From positions 1,674,001 through 1,738,000 of the forward strand of contig NZ_LT629740.1 of NCBI RefSeq assembly GCF_900105165.1: a stretch of DNA of 64,000 bases, read 5' to 3'. Both the position numbers and the translations under genes were made by a program. Below, piece by piece: positions 10,241 to 17,286 of this stretch. Source of the stretch: Mucilaginibacter mallensis. Its GTDB lineage: Bacteria; Bacteroidota; Bacteroidia; Sphingobacteriales; Sphingobacteriaceae. The stretch's first letter is position 1. Each line of letters begins with the position of its first letter. Under the pieces are notes generated by a model that was given only the letters and a program-made list of their open reading frames with translations, was not told where the DNA came from and searched no databases.

Positions 10241-11677
10241 ATGAAAAAAAGTATTTTACCTCTTTTGCTGCTTGTTACGGGCAGCTTGTTTGCCCAGCAG
10301 CATAATATGTCGAAAAGCTACGTGCCGCCTACAGACTCACTGGTACAGCAAAAATTAAATAAATGGGAGGACCTGAAATTCGGCCTGTTTATGCATTGGG
10401 GTACTTACAGTCAGTGGGGTGTAGTTGAAAGCTGGAGCATATGCCCCGAAGATGAAGGCTGGACACAGCGCAAAGGCCCCTATGGTGCGGATTACTATAC
10501 CTATAAAAAGGCCTACGAGAATTTGCAGACAACATTCAATCCAACGCATTTCGAACCGGAAAAGTGGGTGAAGGCCGCCAAAAATGCTGGTATGAAGTAT
10601 GTGATCTTCACTACCAAACACCACGATGGCTTTAGTATGTTTGATACCAAGCAGACTGATTATAAAATAACCAGCCCAAAAACTCCGTTCTCAACAAATC
10701 CAAGGAGCAATGTAACCAAGGAAATCTTTAACGCGTTCAGCAAGGAGAATTTTATGATCGGGGCCTATTTCTCAAAACCCGACTGGCACTCTAATGATTA
10801 TTGGTGGTCGTATTTTCCGCCTAAGGACAGGAACGTAAATTATGACCCAGCTAAATACCCTGAACGCTGGCAGAAATTTAAGGATTACACCTATAACCAG
10901 ATCCAGGAATTAATGACCGGTTATGGCAAGGTTGATATTTTATGGTTAGATGGGGGATGGGTAAGACCTAAAAGCACGATTGATTCAGGTGTTGACTGGC
11001 AGAAAACCATTCCTTATGATCAGGATATTGACATGCCTAAAATTGCTGCTATGGCACGTACCAAACAACCTGGCTTGATCGTAGTTGACCGCACAGTTGC
11101 CGGGCAATATGAAAACTACACCACACCGGAACAGCAGGTGCCTGATAAACCTTTAGATCATCCGTGGGAAAGCTGTATTACTATGGGTAACTCATGGAGT
11201 TATGTGCCTGGCGATCATTACAAATCGGCACAGGAAATTATTACTTTATTGGTTAAGATCGTATCGCGGGGTGGTAATTTGCTGATGAATATTGGTCCGG
11301 GCCCTGACGGAGATTGGGATCCCGTAGCTTACAGCAGACTAAACGAAATAGGTGACTGGATAAAAATAAATGGCGAAGGCATATACGGAACGGAACCGGT
11401 AGCACCATACTCCGAGCAAAATATATTTTATACCAAATTAAAAAGCTCGAATACGATTTATGCTTTCTTGTTGTCGGCTACGGATAGTGTTCCTTTGCCT
11501 GCAAGTATCTCTTTTCATTTAGCAGGTATTAAGAAGGTCAAAAAGATCAGCTTGCTTGGACTTGATAAGAGCTTAAAATATACGTTTGCTGGCGATAGTG
11601 TAAAAGTATCCATACCAACAGCTTTGCAAGCCAGCAATAAATTATTGCATACGGCTACGTTTAAAATTCAATATTGA
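10241..11677 (+). CDS. GH29 alpha-L-fucosidase, second paralogue
   Basis: Compact 478-residue fucosidase with a signal peptide (1-19, LLVTGSLFAQQ). The GH29 barrel shows FGLFMHWGTYSQWG (48-61), YVIFTTKHHDGFSMF (120-134) and the nucleophile D237 in DILWLDGGW. A short C-terminal beta-domain follows from about 390. It has no F5/8 or chitobiase-like module, unlike the preceding paralogue, so the two probably differ in linkage or size preference. It is the last gene of the locus, 40 bases after the first fucosidase and just before a terminator. Two fucosidases with a hexosaminidase point to fucosylated N-glycans or similar; the exact substrate is inference. Confidence 0.93.
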   Translation: MKKSILPLLLLVTGSLFAQQHNMSKSYVPPTDSLVQQKLNKWEDLKFGLFMHWGTYSQWGVVESWSICPEDEGWTQRKGPYGADYYTYKKAYENLQTTFNPTHFEPEKWVKAAKNAGMKYVIFTTKHHDGFSMFDTKQTDYKITSPKTPFSTNPRSNVTKEIFNAFSKENFMIGAYFSKPDWHSNDYWWSYFPPKDRNVNYDPAKYPERWQKFKDYTYNQIQELMTGYGKVDILWLDGGWVRPKSTIDSGVDWQKTIPYDQDIDMPKIAAMARTKQPGLIVVDRTVAGQYENYTTPEQQVPDKPLDHPWESCITMGNSWSYVPGDHYKSAQEIITLLVKIVSRGGNLLMNIGPGPDGDWDPVAYSRLNEIGDWIKINGEGIYGTEPVAPYSEQNIFYTKLKSSNTIYAFLLSATDSVPLPASISFHLAGIKKVKKISLLGLDKSLKYTFAGDSVKVSIPTALQASNKLLHTATFKIQY

Positions 11678-11696
11678 TTCCTGGAGTAATCGACAC

Positions 11697-11734
11697 AAAA
11701 AACGGCTTTAACTATTATGTTAAGGCCGTTTTTG
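11697..11734 (+). terminator. Terminator at the end of the glycan locus
   Basis: AAAACGGC…TTAAC pairs with GTTAA…GCCGTTTT, giving a stem with one mismatch around a TATTAT loop, followed by T's. It ends the glycosidase transcript. The rest of the gap to 11975 holds the repeat described separately. Confidence 0.8.
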
Positions 11735-11776
11735 TTTGTGTGAAATCCATAAGTGTTCGGAAGGTTAAAAAAGGAG

Positions 11777-11898
11777 CATCAGCCTTGTGCGATTCCCGCC
11801 CTGGGGCGGGGAAGGGTGGGGTTTAACAGCTTATTTGGTGTATAAACCCCTCCCTGCCACTTCACATCCAACCACACCCCTCCCGTGGGGAGGGAATT
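11777..11898. repeat. GC-rich palindromic intergenic repeat
   Basis: Two palindromes lie in this non-coding stretch: CCCGCCCTGGGGCGGG (11795-11810) and CCCCTCCCGTGGGGAGGG (about 11877-11894), separated by a CCCC/GGGG-rich spacer with an internal AAACCCCTCCC. A fragment with the same core (CCCTCCCCATGGGG) appears near 62107-62120. This is typical of dispersed intergenic palindromes in this phylum. It sits between convergent genes and encodes nothing that I can recognise. Confidence 0.55.
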
Positions 11899-11975
11899 AA
11901 AAACAGAAATGTAATTTTCCAAATACCTATGGTCTGAAATCATAAAGAGCTGACTGTCGCCTTTAAATATGGTGT

Positions 11976-12400
11976 TCATTTTCCTGTTGTGAGGTAAGCC
12001 TGTAAGCTCAATATAAAATAATCCCAGGCGGGTTTGCATACATCGTAGCATTCAAAACTTTTATTCAGTCCTTCGTGGTGCAGCGTTAATGTTGTGCTTT
12101 TGCCGTTATCTGTTATCGTCCATATTAATTTAGTGCCTATCCATTCATCTCTTTTTGTCAGGTTCGGCACGTCGATATAAGCTTTTAGGCATAGCCATGT
12201 TACTTGCTGATCGGGAATCGCTTCGATTGCTTCAAAGGTTTTTTTCGTCTCGTCAAAAGCGATCTTATACTGATCGCCTTTTTTGGCTGCTGCTCCCGAG
12301 TAATCATTGCTCCACCAATCCGGGATATGTTGGGTAAGAGCAGCGTAAACTTCATCTGCTGGTTTGTTTACGGTAATGCTTTTTTTTGATAATCTTTCAT
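11976..12400 (-). CDS. SRPBCC (START/Bet v1-like) protein with a probable frameshift near the start
   Basis: Small ligand-binding fold of the AHSA1-like SRPBCC group; no specific function is known. The body (PADEVYAALTQHIPDWWSND … HHEGLNKSFECYDVCKPAWD) closely parallels the gene upstream. As read, the long frame runs back to 12461 and overlaps the end of that gene by 47 bases with an unlikely N-terminus (MIASMLKWLKNG). An ATG at 12400-12398, 14 bases after the upstream stop, would give the natural start MKDYQKK followed by SITVNKPADEV, but only if the A8 tract (12380-12387) had one more A. So either the sequence has a one-base homopolymer error, or the gene is broken, or it is expressed by slippage. 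Confidence 0.7.
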
Positions 12401-12414
12401 GTTGTTCTATTGCA

Positions 12415-12906
12415 TTAAGCCAAATTCCATTTTTCAACCATTTGAGCATCGAAGCTATCATTCTCTTTAGAACTTGGTTGCCCTTTGCCGGTAGTGATCA
12501 AATCGCGTAAGCTTTCCTGTATATAATTGGTCCATGCTTCACGGCAGATCTCATAGCATTCATATTGAGGTACCAAACCTTCATGCGTGAATTTTATGGC
12601 TGTTTTACCATCTTTTTGCGAAATATCAAAGATGACCTTAGTGCCTTTCCATTCACTTTTATCTTCCGTAAATTTGAAATAATTGTCCAGCACCAGCCAA
12701 ACCACTTTCTGGCCGGGGATCATCTCTATCAGTTTTATTTTACAGTAATGAATATCTTTATAATGATAGAGATATTCATCATTATGTTTATCTGTACCAC
12801 CCTCAATATTTTCTGACCACCATCCGCGAACATTATTGATAGCGCCATATGCTTCTTTCGGGCTTTGATCTACCACAAGGGTGGTAGTGAAATTTGATGT
12901 TGTCAT
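12415..12906 (-). CDS. SRPBCC domain protein
   Basis: 163-residue single-domain protein of the AHSA1-like SRPBCC fold, which forms a hydrophobic cavity; its ligand is unknown. Family features: N-terminal strand FTTTLVVDQSPKEAY, then NNVRGWWSENIEGG, central beta-strands, and a C-terminal helix (REAWTNYIQESLRDLITTG). The sequence YECYEICREAW matches YDVCKPAW of the next gene, so the two are recent paralogues. It lies 12 bases after the ArsR regulator in a four-gene minus-strand operon with tandem operators upstream. Cytoplasmic; no signal peptide. Confidence 0.85.
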   Translation of the reverse strand: MTTSNFTTTLVVDQSPKEAYGAINNVRGWWSENIEGGTDKHNDEYLYHYKDIHYCKIKLIEMIPGQKVVWLVLDNYFKFTEDKSEWKGTKVIFDISQKDGKTAIKFTHEGLVPQYECYEICREAWTNYIQESLRDLITTGKGQPSSKENDSFDAQMVEKWNLA

Positions 12907-12918
12907 TTTCCTCGGTTT

Positions 12919-13242
12919 TTAGTTTGTCAATTTGTTGTTTAACAGTGTTTCCAGGTTTTTCAGTTTCGATATCCAGAATCCATCAAAATACGAGATCCAT
13001 TTTCGCAGTTCATTAAAGCCGTCCTGTTTAAGGGTGCAATAGCGTTCCCGTCCAATATCCTGGATAGAAATAAAGCCCGCCGAGTACAATATTTTAATGT
13101 GCTTTGATACAGCGGGTCGGCTCATGTCGAAGTTCTCAGCCAGGCTGTTGATGGTTAGGCTGTCCTCAGTGAGCAGCATCAGCATCTTCCTCCGGCTGGG
13201 GTCGGCAATTACCTGGAAGGTATCAAGCGTTGGTTGAGCCAT
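12919..13242 (-). CDS. ArsR-family winged-helix transcriptional regulator
   Basis: 107-residue winged-helix repressor. The pattern IADPSRRKMLMLLTEDSLTINSLAE (about 12-36), recognition-helix region [13 protein letters not shown] (40-52) and wing (GFISIQDIGRERYCTL) are those of the ArsR/SmtB group that accompanies SRPBCC proteins. No Cys-based metal site (such as CVC) is seen, so the inducer is probably not a metal. Its start overlaps the end of the preceding SRPBCC gene by 20 bases. Two palindromes at 13681-13724, just upstream of the operon, are the likely autoregulatory operators. Confidence 0.9.
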   Translation of the reverse strand: MAQPTLDTFQVIADPSRRKMLMLLTEDSLTINSLAENFDMSRPAVSKHIKILYSAGFISIQDIGRERYCTLKQDGFNELRKWISYFDGFWISKLKNLETLLNNKLTN

Positions 13243-13675
13243 GTTCCACAGTGTTTAAATGATTAGCGATCTTGTGCATATTCTTGAGCCAGCCCTCATT
13301 CATACCGTTAAACAATCCAATGTTTTCCATAATTGCAAAATTGCCATGCTCCAGCACAAGTTCAGTGCCGTTATCTTTGGGATGTAACCGCCATATGACT
13401 ACTGAATCAATATTGTAGGTGCCATCCCCCGGCCCGGATTTCCATGAATAGGAAAGCTTTTTATGGGGATCGATCTCCAATACACGGCAATGGACAACTC
13501 CATCGAAATTAAGATCAGGTATTGGTTTTACGCGAAATTGAAAATCGTGGCCTATAACTGGTTTGAAATCGTTTTTCATCAGCCAGAGTTCCATTAGCTC
13601 AGGGCTGGTCAAATATTCCCATACCGCCTTTGGGGGATGTGAGAAGAAAAGTTGGTGATTAATGCTTTTACTCAT
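13223..13675 (-). CDS. SRPBCC domain protein, first gene of the ArsR operon
   Basis: 150-residue SRPBCC/AHSA1-like protein: HQLFFSHPPKAVWEYLTSPELMELWLM at the N-terminus is the usual opening of this family, followed by DFQFRVKP, LSYSWKSGPGDG and a C-terminal helix (GMNEGWLKNMHKIANHLNTV). It leads the minus-strand operon and overlaps the ArsR gene by 20 bases, so translation is probably coupled. The start at 13675 is only 6 bases from the first operator palindrome, which fits repression at a promoter covering about 13681-13740. Function unknown beyond a hydrophobic-ligand fold. Confidence 0.87.
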   Translation of the reverse strand: MSKSINHQLFFSHPPKAVWEYLTSPELMELWLMKNDFKPVIGHDFQFRVKPIPDLNFDGVVHCRVLEIDPHKKLSYSWKSGPGDGTYNIDSVVIWRLHPKDNGTELVLEHGNFAIMENIGLFNGMNEGWLKNMHKIANHLNTVEHGSTNA

Positions 13676-13680
13676 AATAG

Positions 13681-13724
13681 GTAACTTTTAAGTTACTCAA
13701 ATATATGGGTAACTTCTGAGTTAC
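13681..13724 (-). promoter_or_regulatory. Tandem palindromic operators for the first ArsR operon
   Basis: Two palindromes spaced 28 bases start to start: GTAACTTTTAAGTTAC (13681-13696, perfect 7+7) and GTAACTTCTGAGTTAC (13709-13724, 6+6). They lie directly upstream of the SRPBCC start at 13675. ArsR proteins bind such dyads as dimers, so these are the probable operators of the ArsR at 12919-13242. Assignment is inference from position and symmetry. Confidence 0.75.
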
Positions 13725-13787
13725 GCAAATATATTTTCAAAAAAAAATAAATGAGAGAATAGGAGCGGTAACCACTATGTTGAATGA

Positions 13788-13880
13788 TAGTAGGGCGTTG
13801 CCTCCGGCCCGGGCTGTTCAGGGCTGCGCTTCGCTCCGGCCCTTCTTCGTCGGGCTAAACCCTTACCATCCCTAACGCAA
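13788..13880. repeat. GC-rich intergenic repeat-like segment
   Basis: A GC-rich block (GGGCGTTGCCTCCGGCCC, GGGCTGCGCTTCGCTCCGG) sits in otherwise A/T-rich non-coding DNA between two minus-strand operons. Its composition and small internal inverted repeats are like the dispersed non-coding repeats of this phylum. There is no second copy in the window to prove it. Confidence 0.35.
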
Positions 13881-13905
13881 ACTTCTTACGCTATTTCAAA
13901 AAATA

Positions 13906-13940
13906 AAAGGCTTGCCCGTATATGCTACGGGCAAGCCTTT
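13906..13940 (-). terminator. Terminator of the second ArsR operon
   Basis: Perfect 15-bp stem (AAAGGCTTGCCCGTA / TACGGGCAAGCCTTT) with a 5-base loop, 24 bases past the stop of the gene ending at 13964. Read on the minus strand it runs into TTATTTTTT, as expected for a Rho-independent terminator. Confidence 0.88.
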
Positions 13941-13963
13941 ATAAGAGAAATAAACTCCGGTAA

Positions 13964-14452
13964 TTATTTAGCTGCTAATAATTCTTCCAGGTTGTCAAGG
14001 CCCATGCTAAAGCCGCCTTCAAAGCCCATTTCAATAATCTTTTGCATGCCTTCTTCGGTATTAAAGGAGAGCGTAACATCAACTATGGTGTTTTCTCCAT
14101 CTGCTTTAAACCGGTTAAACCAATGCATCGGTGGCGTACCATCGGTGGGATTTCCATGCTCATCGCAGAAAACGCAGGTTGCGCTAAAGCTATTTTGAGC
14201 GTCAACTGTTTTAATATCTACCCGCGACCAAAACTGTTCACCGTTTTGCCCGAGCATATAATAATGCCATAAACCACCTTCTCTAAAATCCATTGTTTTA
14301 GTTACTGCTTTCCAGGGTTTGGGTGCCCACCACTTATCTAATAGATCCCTTTCGGTCCATGCTTTCCAAACTTTTTCAAGTGGCGCCTTGAAGGTGCGGG
14401 TAACGTTTAGCTTTTTGTTAGCCAGATCTTTTGAAATTACTGTGTTGTTCAT
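13964..14452 (-). CDS. SRPBCC (AHSA1-like) protein
   Basis: 162-residue protein with the standard AHSA1-like opening (LNVTRTFKAPLEKVWKAWTE, then RDLLDKWWAPKPW), the central GGLWHYYM strand, and the closing helix (GFEGGFSMGLDNLEELLAAK). The family binds hydrophobic ligands; the role here is unknown. It is the second gene of a two-gene operon, 12 bases after an ArsR regulator, and ends at a clear terminator. It is not closely similar to the SRPBCC genes of the neighbouring operon, so the two operons look like independent copies of the same gene arrangement rather than a recent duplication. Confidence 0.9.
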   Translation of the reverse strand: MNNTVISKDLANKKLNVTRTFKAPLEKVWKAWTERDLLDKWWAPKPWKAVTKTMDFREGGLWHYYMLGQNGEQFWSRVDIKTVDAQNSFSATCVFCDEHGNPTDGTPPMHWFNRFKADGENTIVDVTLSFNTEEGMQKIIEMGFEGGFSMGLDNLEELLAAK

Positions 14453-14464
14453 GATTTTTGTTTT

Positions 14465-14770
14465 TTATAGATCCTTTAATATATCATCTAACTGGTCGAA
14501 ACGATCTTTCCATTGCTTGCGGAACTGATCGAGCCATATGTCTATTTCTTTTATCTTTTGAAGGTTTGCATGATAATAAATTTCGCGCCCGCTTTGTTTT
14601 TGTTTTACAACTTCACATTCGGTAAGTATTTTAATATGCTTTGATACAGCCTGTCGTGTACTGTCAAAGTGCTGGGCCAGGGCATTTGGCGTCATGGCTT
14701 GTAAGGCCAGTAAGCTAAGTATGGCGCGTCGGGTAGGGTCGGCAATGGCCTGAAAAATATCTCTTCTCAT
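14465..14770 (-). CDS. ArsR-family winged-helix transcriptional regulator
   Basis: 101-residue ArsR-type repressor: [21 protein letters not shown], then [19 protein letters not shown] (recognition helix about 33-50) and the wing [15 protein letters not shown]. It lacks metal-binding Cys residues. It leads the operon with the SRPBCC gene at 13964-14452. Tandem operator-like dyads lie at 14779-14818, only 9 bases from its start, so it probably represses itself. The dyad sequence differs completely from that of the neighbouring ArsR operon, so the two regulators should not cross-talk. Confidence 0.92.
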   Translation of the reverse strand: MRRDIFQAIADPTRRAILSLLALQAMTPNALAQHFDSTRQAVSKHIKILTECEVVKQKQSGREIYYHANLQKIKEIDIWLDQFRKQWKDRFDQLDDILKDL

Positions 14771-14778
14771 TTTAAATA

Positions 14779-14818
14779 CAACTATTTGGTTGCAAATATA
14801 AATGCAACTATTCGGTTG
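14779..14818 (-). promoter_or_regulatory. Tandem operators for the second ArsR operon
   Basis: Two copies of CAACTATTYGGTTG (14779-14792 and 14805-14818), 26 bases apart start to start, each a CAAC…GTTG dyad followed by TGCAAAT or TGTGCAAAT. They sit between the ArsR start (14770) and the upstream region, where they would cover the promoter. Binding by the adjacent ArsR is inferred. Confidence 0.75.
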
Positions 14819-14874
14819 TGCAAATTTATTTTTTATTTTTCTTTCAATTTTGCAGAATTATTGAGAAAATAAAC

Positions 14875-14918
14875 TTTTCGACAAAATTTGTTTAATTGTT
14901 TAAAAGATATTATCTTTG
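14875..14918 (+). promoter_or_regulatory. tetR promoter with overlapping operator-like dyad
   Basis: A Bacteroidota-type promoter: TTTG at 14887-14890, 20 bases, then TATCTTTG at 14911-14918, 27 bases before the ATG at 14946. Overlapping the -33 element is TTCGACA-N13-TGTTTAA (14877-14903), which matches the more perfect TTCGACA-N13-TGTCGAA before the next gene. The TetR product is the likely binder, giving autoregulation. Confidence 0.65.
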
Positions 14919-14945
14919 CATCGCAATTAATAGTCAAATACACAA

Positions 14946-15563
14946 ATGTCAGTCATAGAGCAAACCAAAGAAGAACTTATGGAGGAGCAGATTCTGCAGG
15001 CAGCTAAACAGCTGTTCCAGGCTCATGGCTTTCGTAAGGTAACTATGGATGACGTGGCTAAAGCCATCGGCAAGGGGCGCAGCTCGCTTTATTATTACTA
15101 TAAAAGTAAGGAGGAAGTGCTTGAGGCAGTGATGGATGTGGAGATAAGAGATTTACTAAATGCTATTGCCAAAGGGGTAGAGAGCGCAACCACAACCGAA
15201 GAGAAGATCCATGCCTTTTGTGCAACCAAGCTAAATGTAATACGCGATAGAAGAAGTTTTTTTAGCACCATAAATACCGGTATGGATGCTGATGAAATGT
15301 CGAATTATAACAAAGCAGCACAAGGTATTCACAGGCGGATCATGAAACAGGAAGGCGCTTTGCTTCATCAGATCTTAAATAATGGTATTGAAAAAGGCGA
15401 GGTGCGTGCAATGAATGAAAAGGAGCAGGAATCATTTATTTATGTTCTACTGAGTACCGTACATGGTTTAAAACGTGAAATGGCTATTGAAAGTGATTAT
15501 AGCGGGATAGAATCCGCCGTAAACGCGTTTACACAAATGGTTATGCACGGACTAAAAAAATAA
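14946..15563 (+). CDS. TetR/AcrR-family transcriptional regulator
   Basis: 205-residue repressor. The N-terminal helix-turn-helix is clear (QILQAAKQLFQAHGFRKVTM, then DDVAKAIGKGRSSLYYYYKS with YYYYKSKEEVLEAV closing the domain at about 65). The C-terminal ligand-binding domain (about 80-205) is helical and not diagnostic. It lies upstream of an MFS exporter gene (73-base gap). Matching operator-like sites in front of both genes suggest it represses itself and the exporter until a toxic compound binds. The start is supported by the promoter 27 bases upstream. Confidence 0.92.
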   Translation: MSVIEQTKEELMEEQILQAAKQLFQAHGFRKVTMDDVAKAIGKGRSSLYYYYKSKEEVLEAVMDVEIRDLLNAIAKGVESATTTEEKIHAFCATKLNVIRDRRSFFSTINTGMDADEMSNYNKAAQGIHRRIMKQEGALLHQILNNGIEKGEVRAMNEKEQESFIYVLLSTVHGLKREMAIESDYSGIESAVNAFTQMVMHGLKK

Positions 15564-15579
15564 AAAATTTTACCTTAAT

Positions 15580-15606
15580 TTCGACAAAATGACGAATAGT
15601 GTCGAA
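15580..15606 (+). promoter_or_regulatory. Operator-like dyad upstream of the MFS gene
   Basis: Perfect inverted repeat TTCGACA (15580-15586) - 13 bases - TGTCGAA (15600-15606), followed by TTGTTTAATTG, a string also found at 14888-14898 in front of tetR. The same half-site and spacing occur at 14877-14903. It is the probable TetR operator for the exporter. Confidence 0.65.
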
Positions 15607-15636
15607 TTGTTTAATTGGAAATTATAGATAGAGATA

Positions 15637-16914
15637 ATGAATACAGATAAGATAATAAGTACGTTCCGTGCATTCCGAAGTCGTAACTATAGCTTGTTTT
15701 TCGCCGGGCAGTCTATCTCGCAGATAGGTACCTGGATGCAGCGTACAGGTGTAAGCTGGATGGTTTATACCATGACGCATTCGGCATTTATGCTGGGCCT
15801 TACCGTATTTGCCTCGCAGTTCCCATCGTTTCTTTTCTCATTGTTAGGTGGTATCGCGTCAGACAGGTATAACCGTTATAAGGTATTGCTCATCACCCAA
15901 ACAGCTTCAATGATACAGGCTGTATTACTGGCCGTATTAGTCCTGATAAATCACTATACTGTTTGGGAAATACTTGCGCTTAGCGTGGTACTTGGTATTG
16001 TTAATGCATTTGATGTACCTGCAAGGCAGCCGCTCATACACGAAATGGTGACCGATAAAGCCGACCTGCCCAATGCCTTAGCGCTCAATTCATCCATGGT
16101 AAATATAGCCAGGTTGGTGGGCCCCGCATTATCAGGCATTATACTGGTAAAATATGGCGCGGGAGCTTGTTTTCTTATCAATGCAATAAGTTTTATAGCG
16201 GTGATCATTTCTTTGCTGTTAATGAAACTGCCGGCATATATCCCGCCTTCAATAACAAAGAAAGTAGGATCTGAACTGGTTGAAGGTTTTGTTTATCTCA
16301 AAAATACTCCTTCAATAAGTGTGATGATGCTAATGTTGGGCTTAATAAGTCTGCTGATATTGCCTTATAATACGCTGTTACCTGTATTTGCCAAGGTTAT
16401 TTTTAAGGGTGATGCCGCTACCTTTGGGTACATCAATAGTTTTATAGGTTTGGGCGCAGTGGCTGGCTCGGTATTCCTGGCATCGTTAAAACCTAATGCC
16501 GATCTTAAAATAGTGCTGCTCATCAATTCTATCATCTTTGGTATTTGCCTTATATTTTTCTCGCATATCAGCTATTTCCCACTGGCTATGTTATTTGCCG
16601 CTTTATCTGGTTTTGGCATGATGTCGCAAACTACAATCTTCATTACCATCATACAGGTGGAATCAGACAAAGCAATGCGGGGCAGGGTAATGAGCTATGT
16701 GGCGATGGCCTATTTTGGGATGTTGCCTATCGGTAGTTTGCTTATTGGCGCTATATCGCAGCAGATAGGGGCACCAAACGCCATACTTTGTCAGGGCATA
16801 ATATCACTGATAATAGTTGCCGCGTTTTATAAATTTCTGACCAGCGGGCGTCGTGGTAGAGCTAACGCGGAACAGCTAAAGGAGGCTGAAGAGATGGAAA
16901 TAGAACAAGTTTAA
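15637..16914 (+). CDS. MFS transporter (EntS/MFS_3-like exporter)
   Basis: 425-residue inner-membrane carrier with about twelve hydrophobic segments. The start (FRSRNYSLFFAGQSISQIGTWMQRTGVSWMVY) is typical of the MFS_3/EntS branch that exports siderophores and drugs. The MFS signature appears after TM2 (GGIASDRYNRYKVL), and FDVPARQPLIHEMV is another hallmark of this branch. A short acidic tail (LKEAEEMEIEQV) ends the protein. It is probably repressed by the TetR gene upstream through the dyad at 15580-15606. The substrate cannot be told from sequence. Confidence 0.9.
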   Translation: MNTDKIISTFRAFRSRNYSLFFAGQSISQIGTWMQRTGVSWMVYTMTHSAFMLGLTVFASQFPSFLFSLLGGIASDRYNRYKVLLITQTASMIQAVLLAVLVLINHYTVWEILALSVVLGIVNAFDVPARQPLIHEMVTDKADLPNALALNSSMVNIARLVGPALSGIILVKYGAGACFLINAISFIAVIISLLLMKLPAYIPPSITKKVGSELVEGFVYLKNTPSISVMMLMLGLISLLILPYNTLLPVFAKVIFKGDAATFGYINSFIGLGAVAGSVFLASLKPNADLKIVLLINSIIFGICLIFFSHISYFPLAMLFAALSGFGMMSQTTIFITIIQVESDKAMRGRVMSYVAMAYFGMLPIGSLLIGAISQQIGAPNAILCQGIISLIIVAAFYKFLTSGRRGRANAEQLKEAEEMEIEQV

Positions 16915-16951
16915 TTAACATAAAATCATATAACTTTTTAAATTTTTTATT

Positions 16952-17260
16952 ATGGAATGGTATAATTATTTCGCTGGTTTTTGGGCAGGAGCGTTCCTGG
17001 CCAATTTTGTGCCGCATTTTGTAAAGGGTGTTTCGGGTGATGCGTTTCCAACGCCTTTTGCCAAACCGCCGGGTAAAGGCTTGTCAACCCCAATAGTAAA
17101 TGTGGTATGGGGCCTGTTTAATTTGGTGGTAGGCTTCTTGCTTTTCAGAACAAGCAAGGTTTCTGCGGATAATAACCTGTCATTAATCGTGTTTTTTGCA
17201 GGCGTGGTGTTCTTGAGCATTGTGTGTGCAAGAAACTTTGTGAATAAGGATAAAATATAA
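16952..17260 (+). CDS. Small membrane protein of unknown function
   Basis: 102 residues with three hydrophobic stretches (about 5-25, 47-67 and 76-93) separated by a polar loop rich in Pro/Gly (DAFPTPFAKPPGKGLSTP). There is no signal peptide or recognisable motif, and I do not recognise a named family. It follows the MFS gene by 37 bases and precedes the isochorismatase-fold gene by 26, all on the plus strand, so the three may be one transcript and under the same TetR control. The start is the first ATG, after an A/T-rich run. Confidence 0.75.
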   Translation: MEWYNYFAGFWAGAFLANFVPHFVKGVSGDAFPTPFAKPPGKGLSTPIVNVVWGLFNLVVGFLLFRTSKVSADNNLSLIVFFAGVVFLSIVCARNFVNKDKI

Positions 17261-17286
17261 AAATCAAAAATAATCGTCATAAAAAA

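Noticed and set aside
11777..11898. Possible CRISPR-like repeat unit
   Set aside because: The palindromes differ and are not regularly spaced; no cas genes.
11779..12051. 90-codon minus-strand frame over the GC-rich repeat
   Set aside because: Composed of repeat DNA and the 3' end of the SRPBCC gene in another frame.
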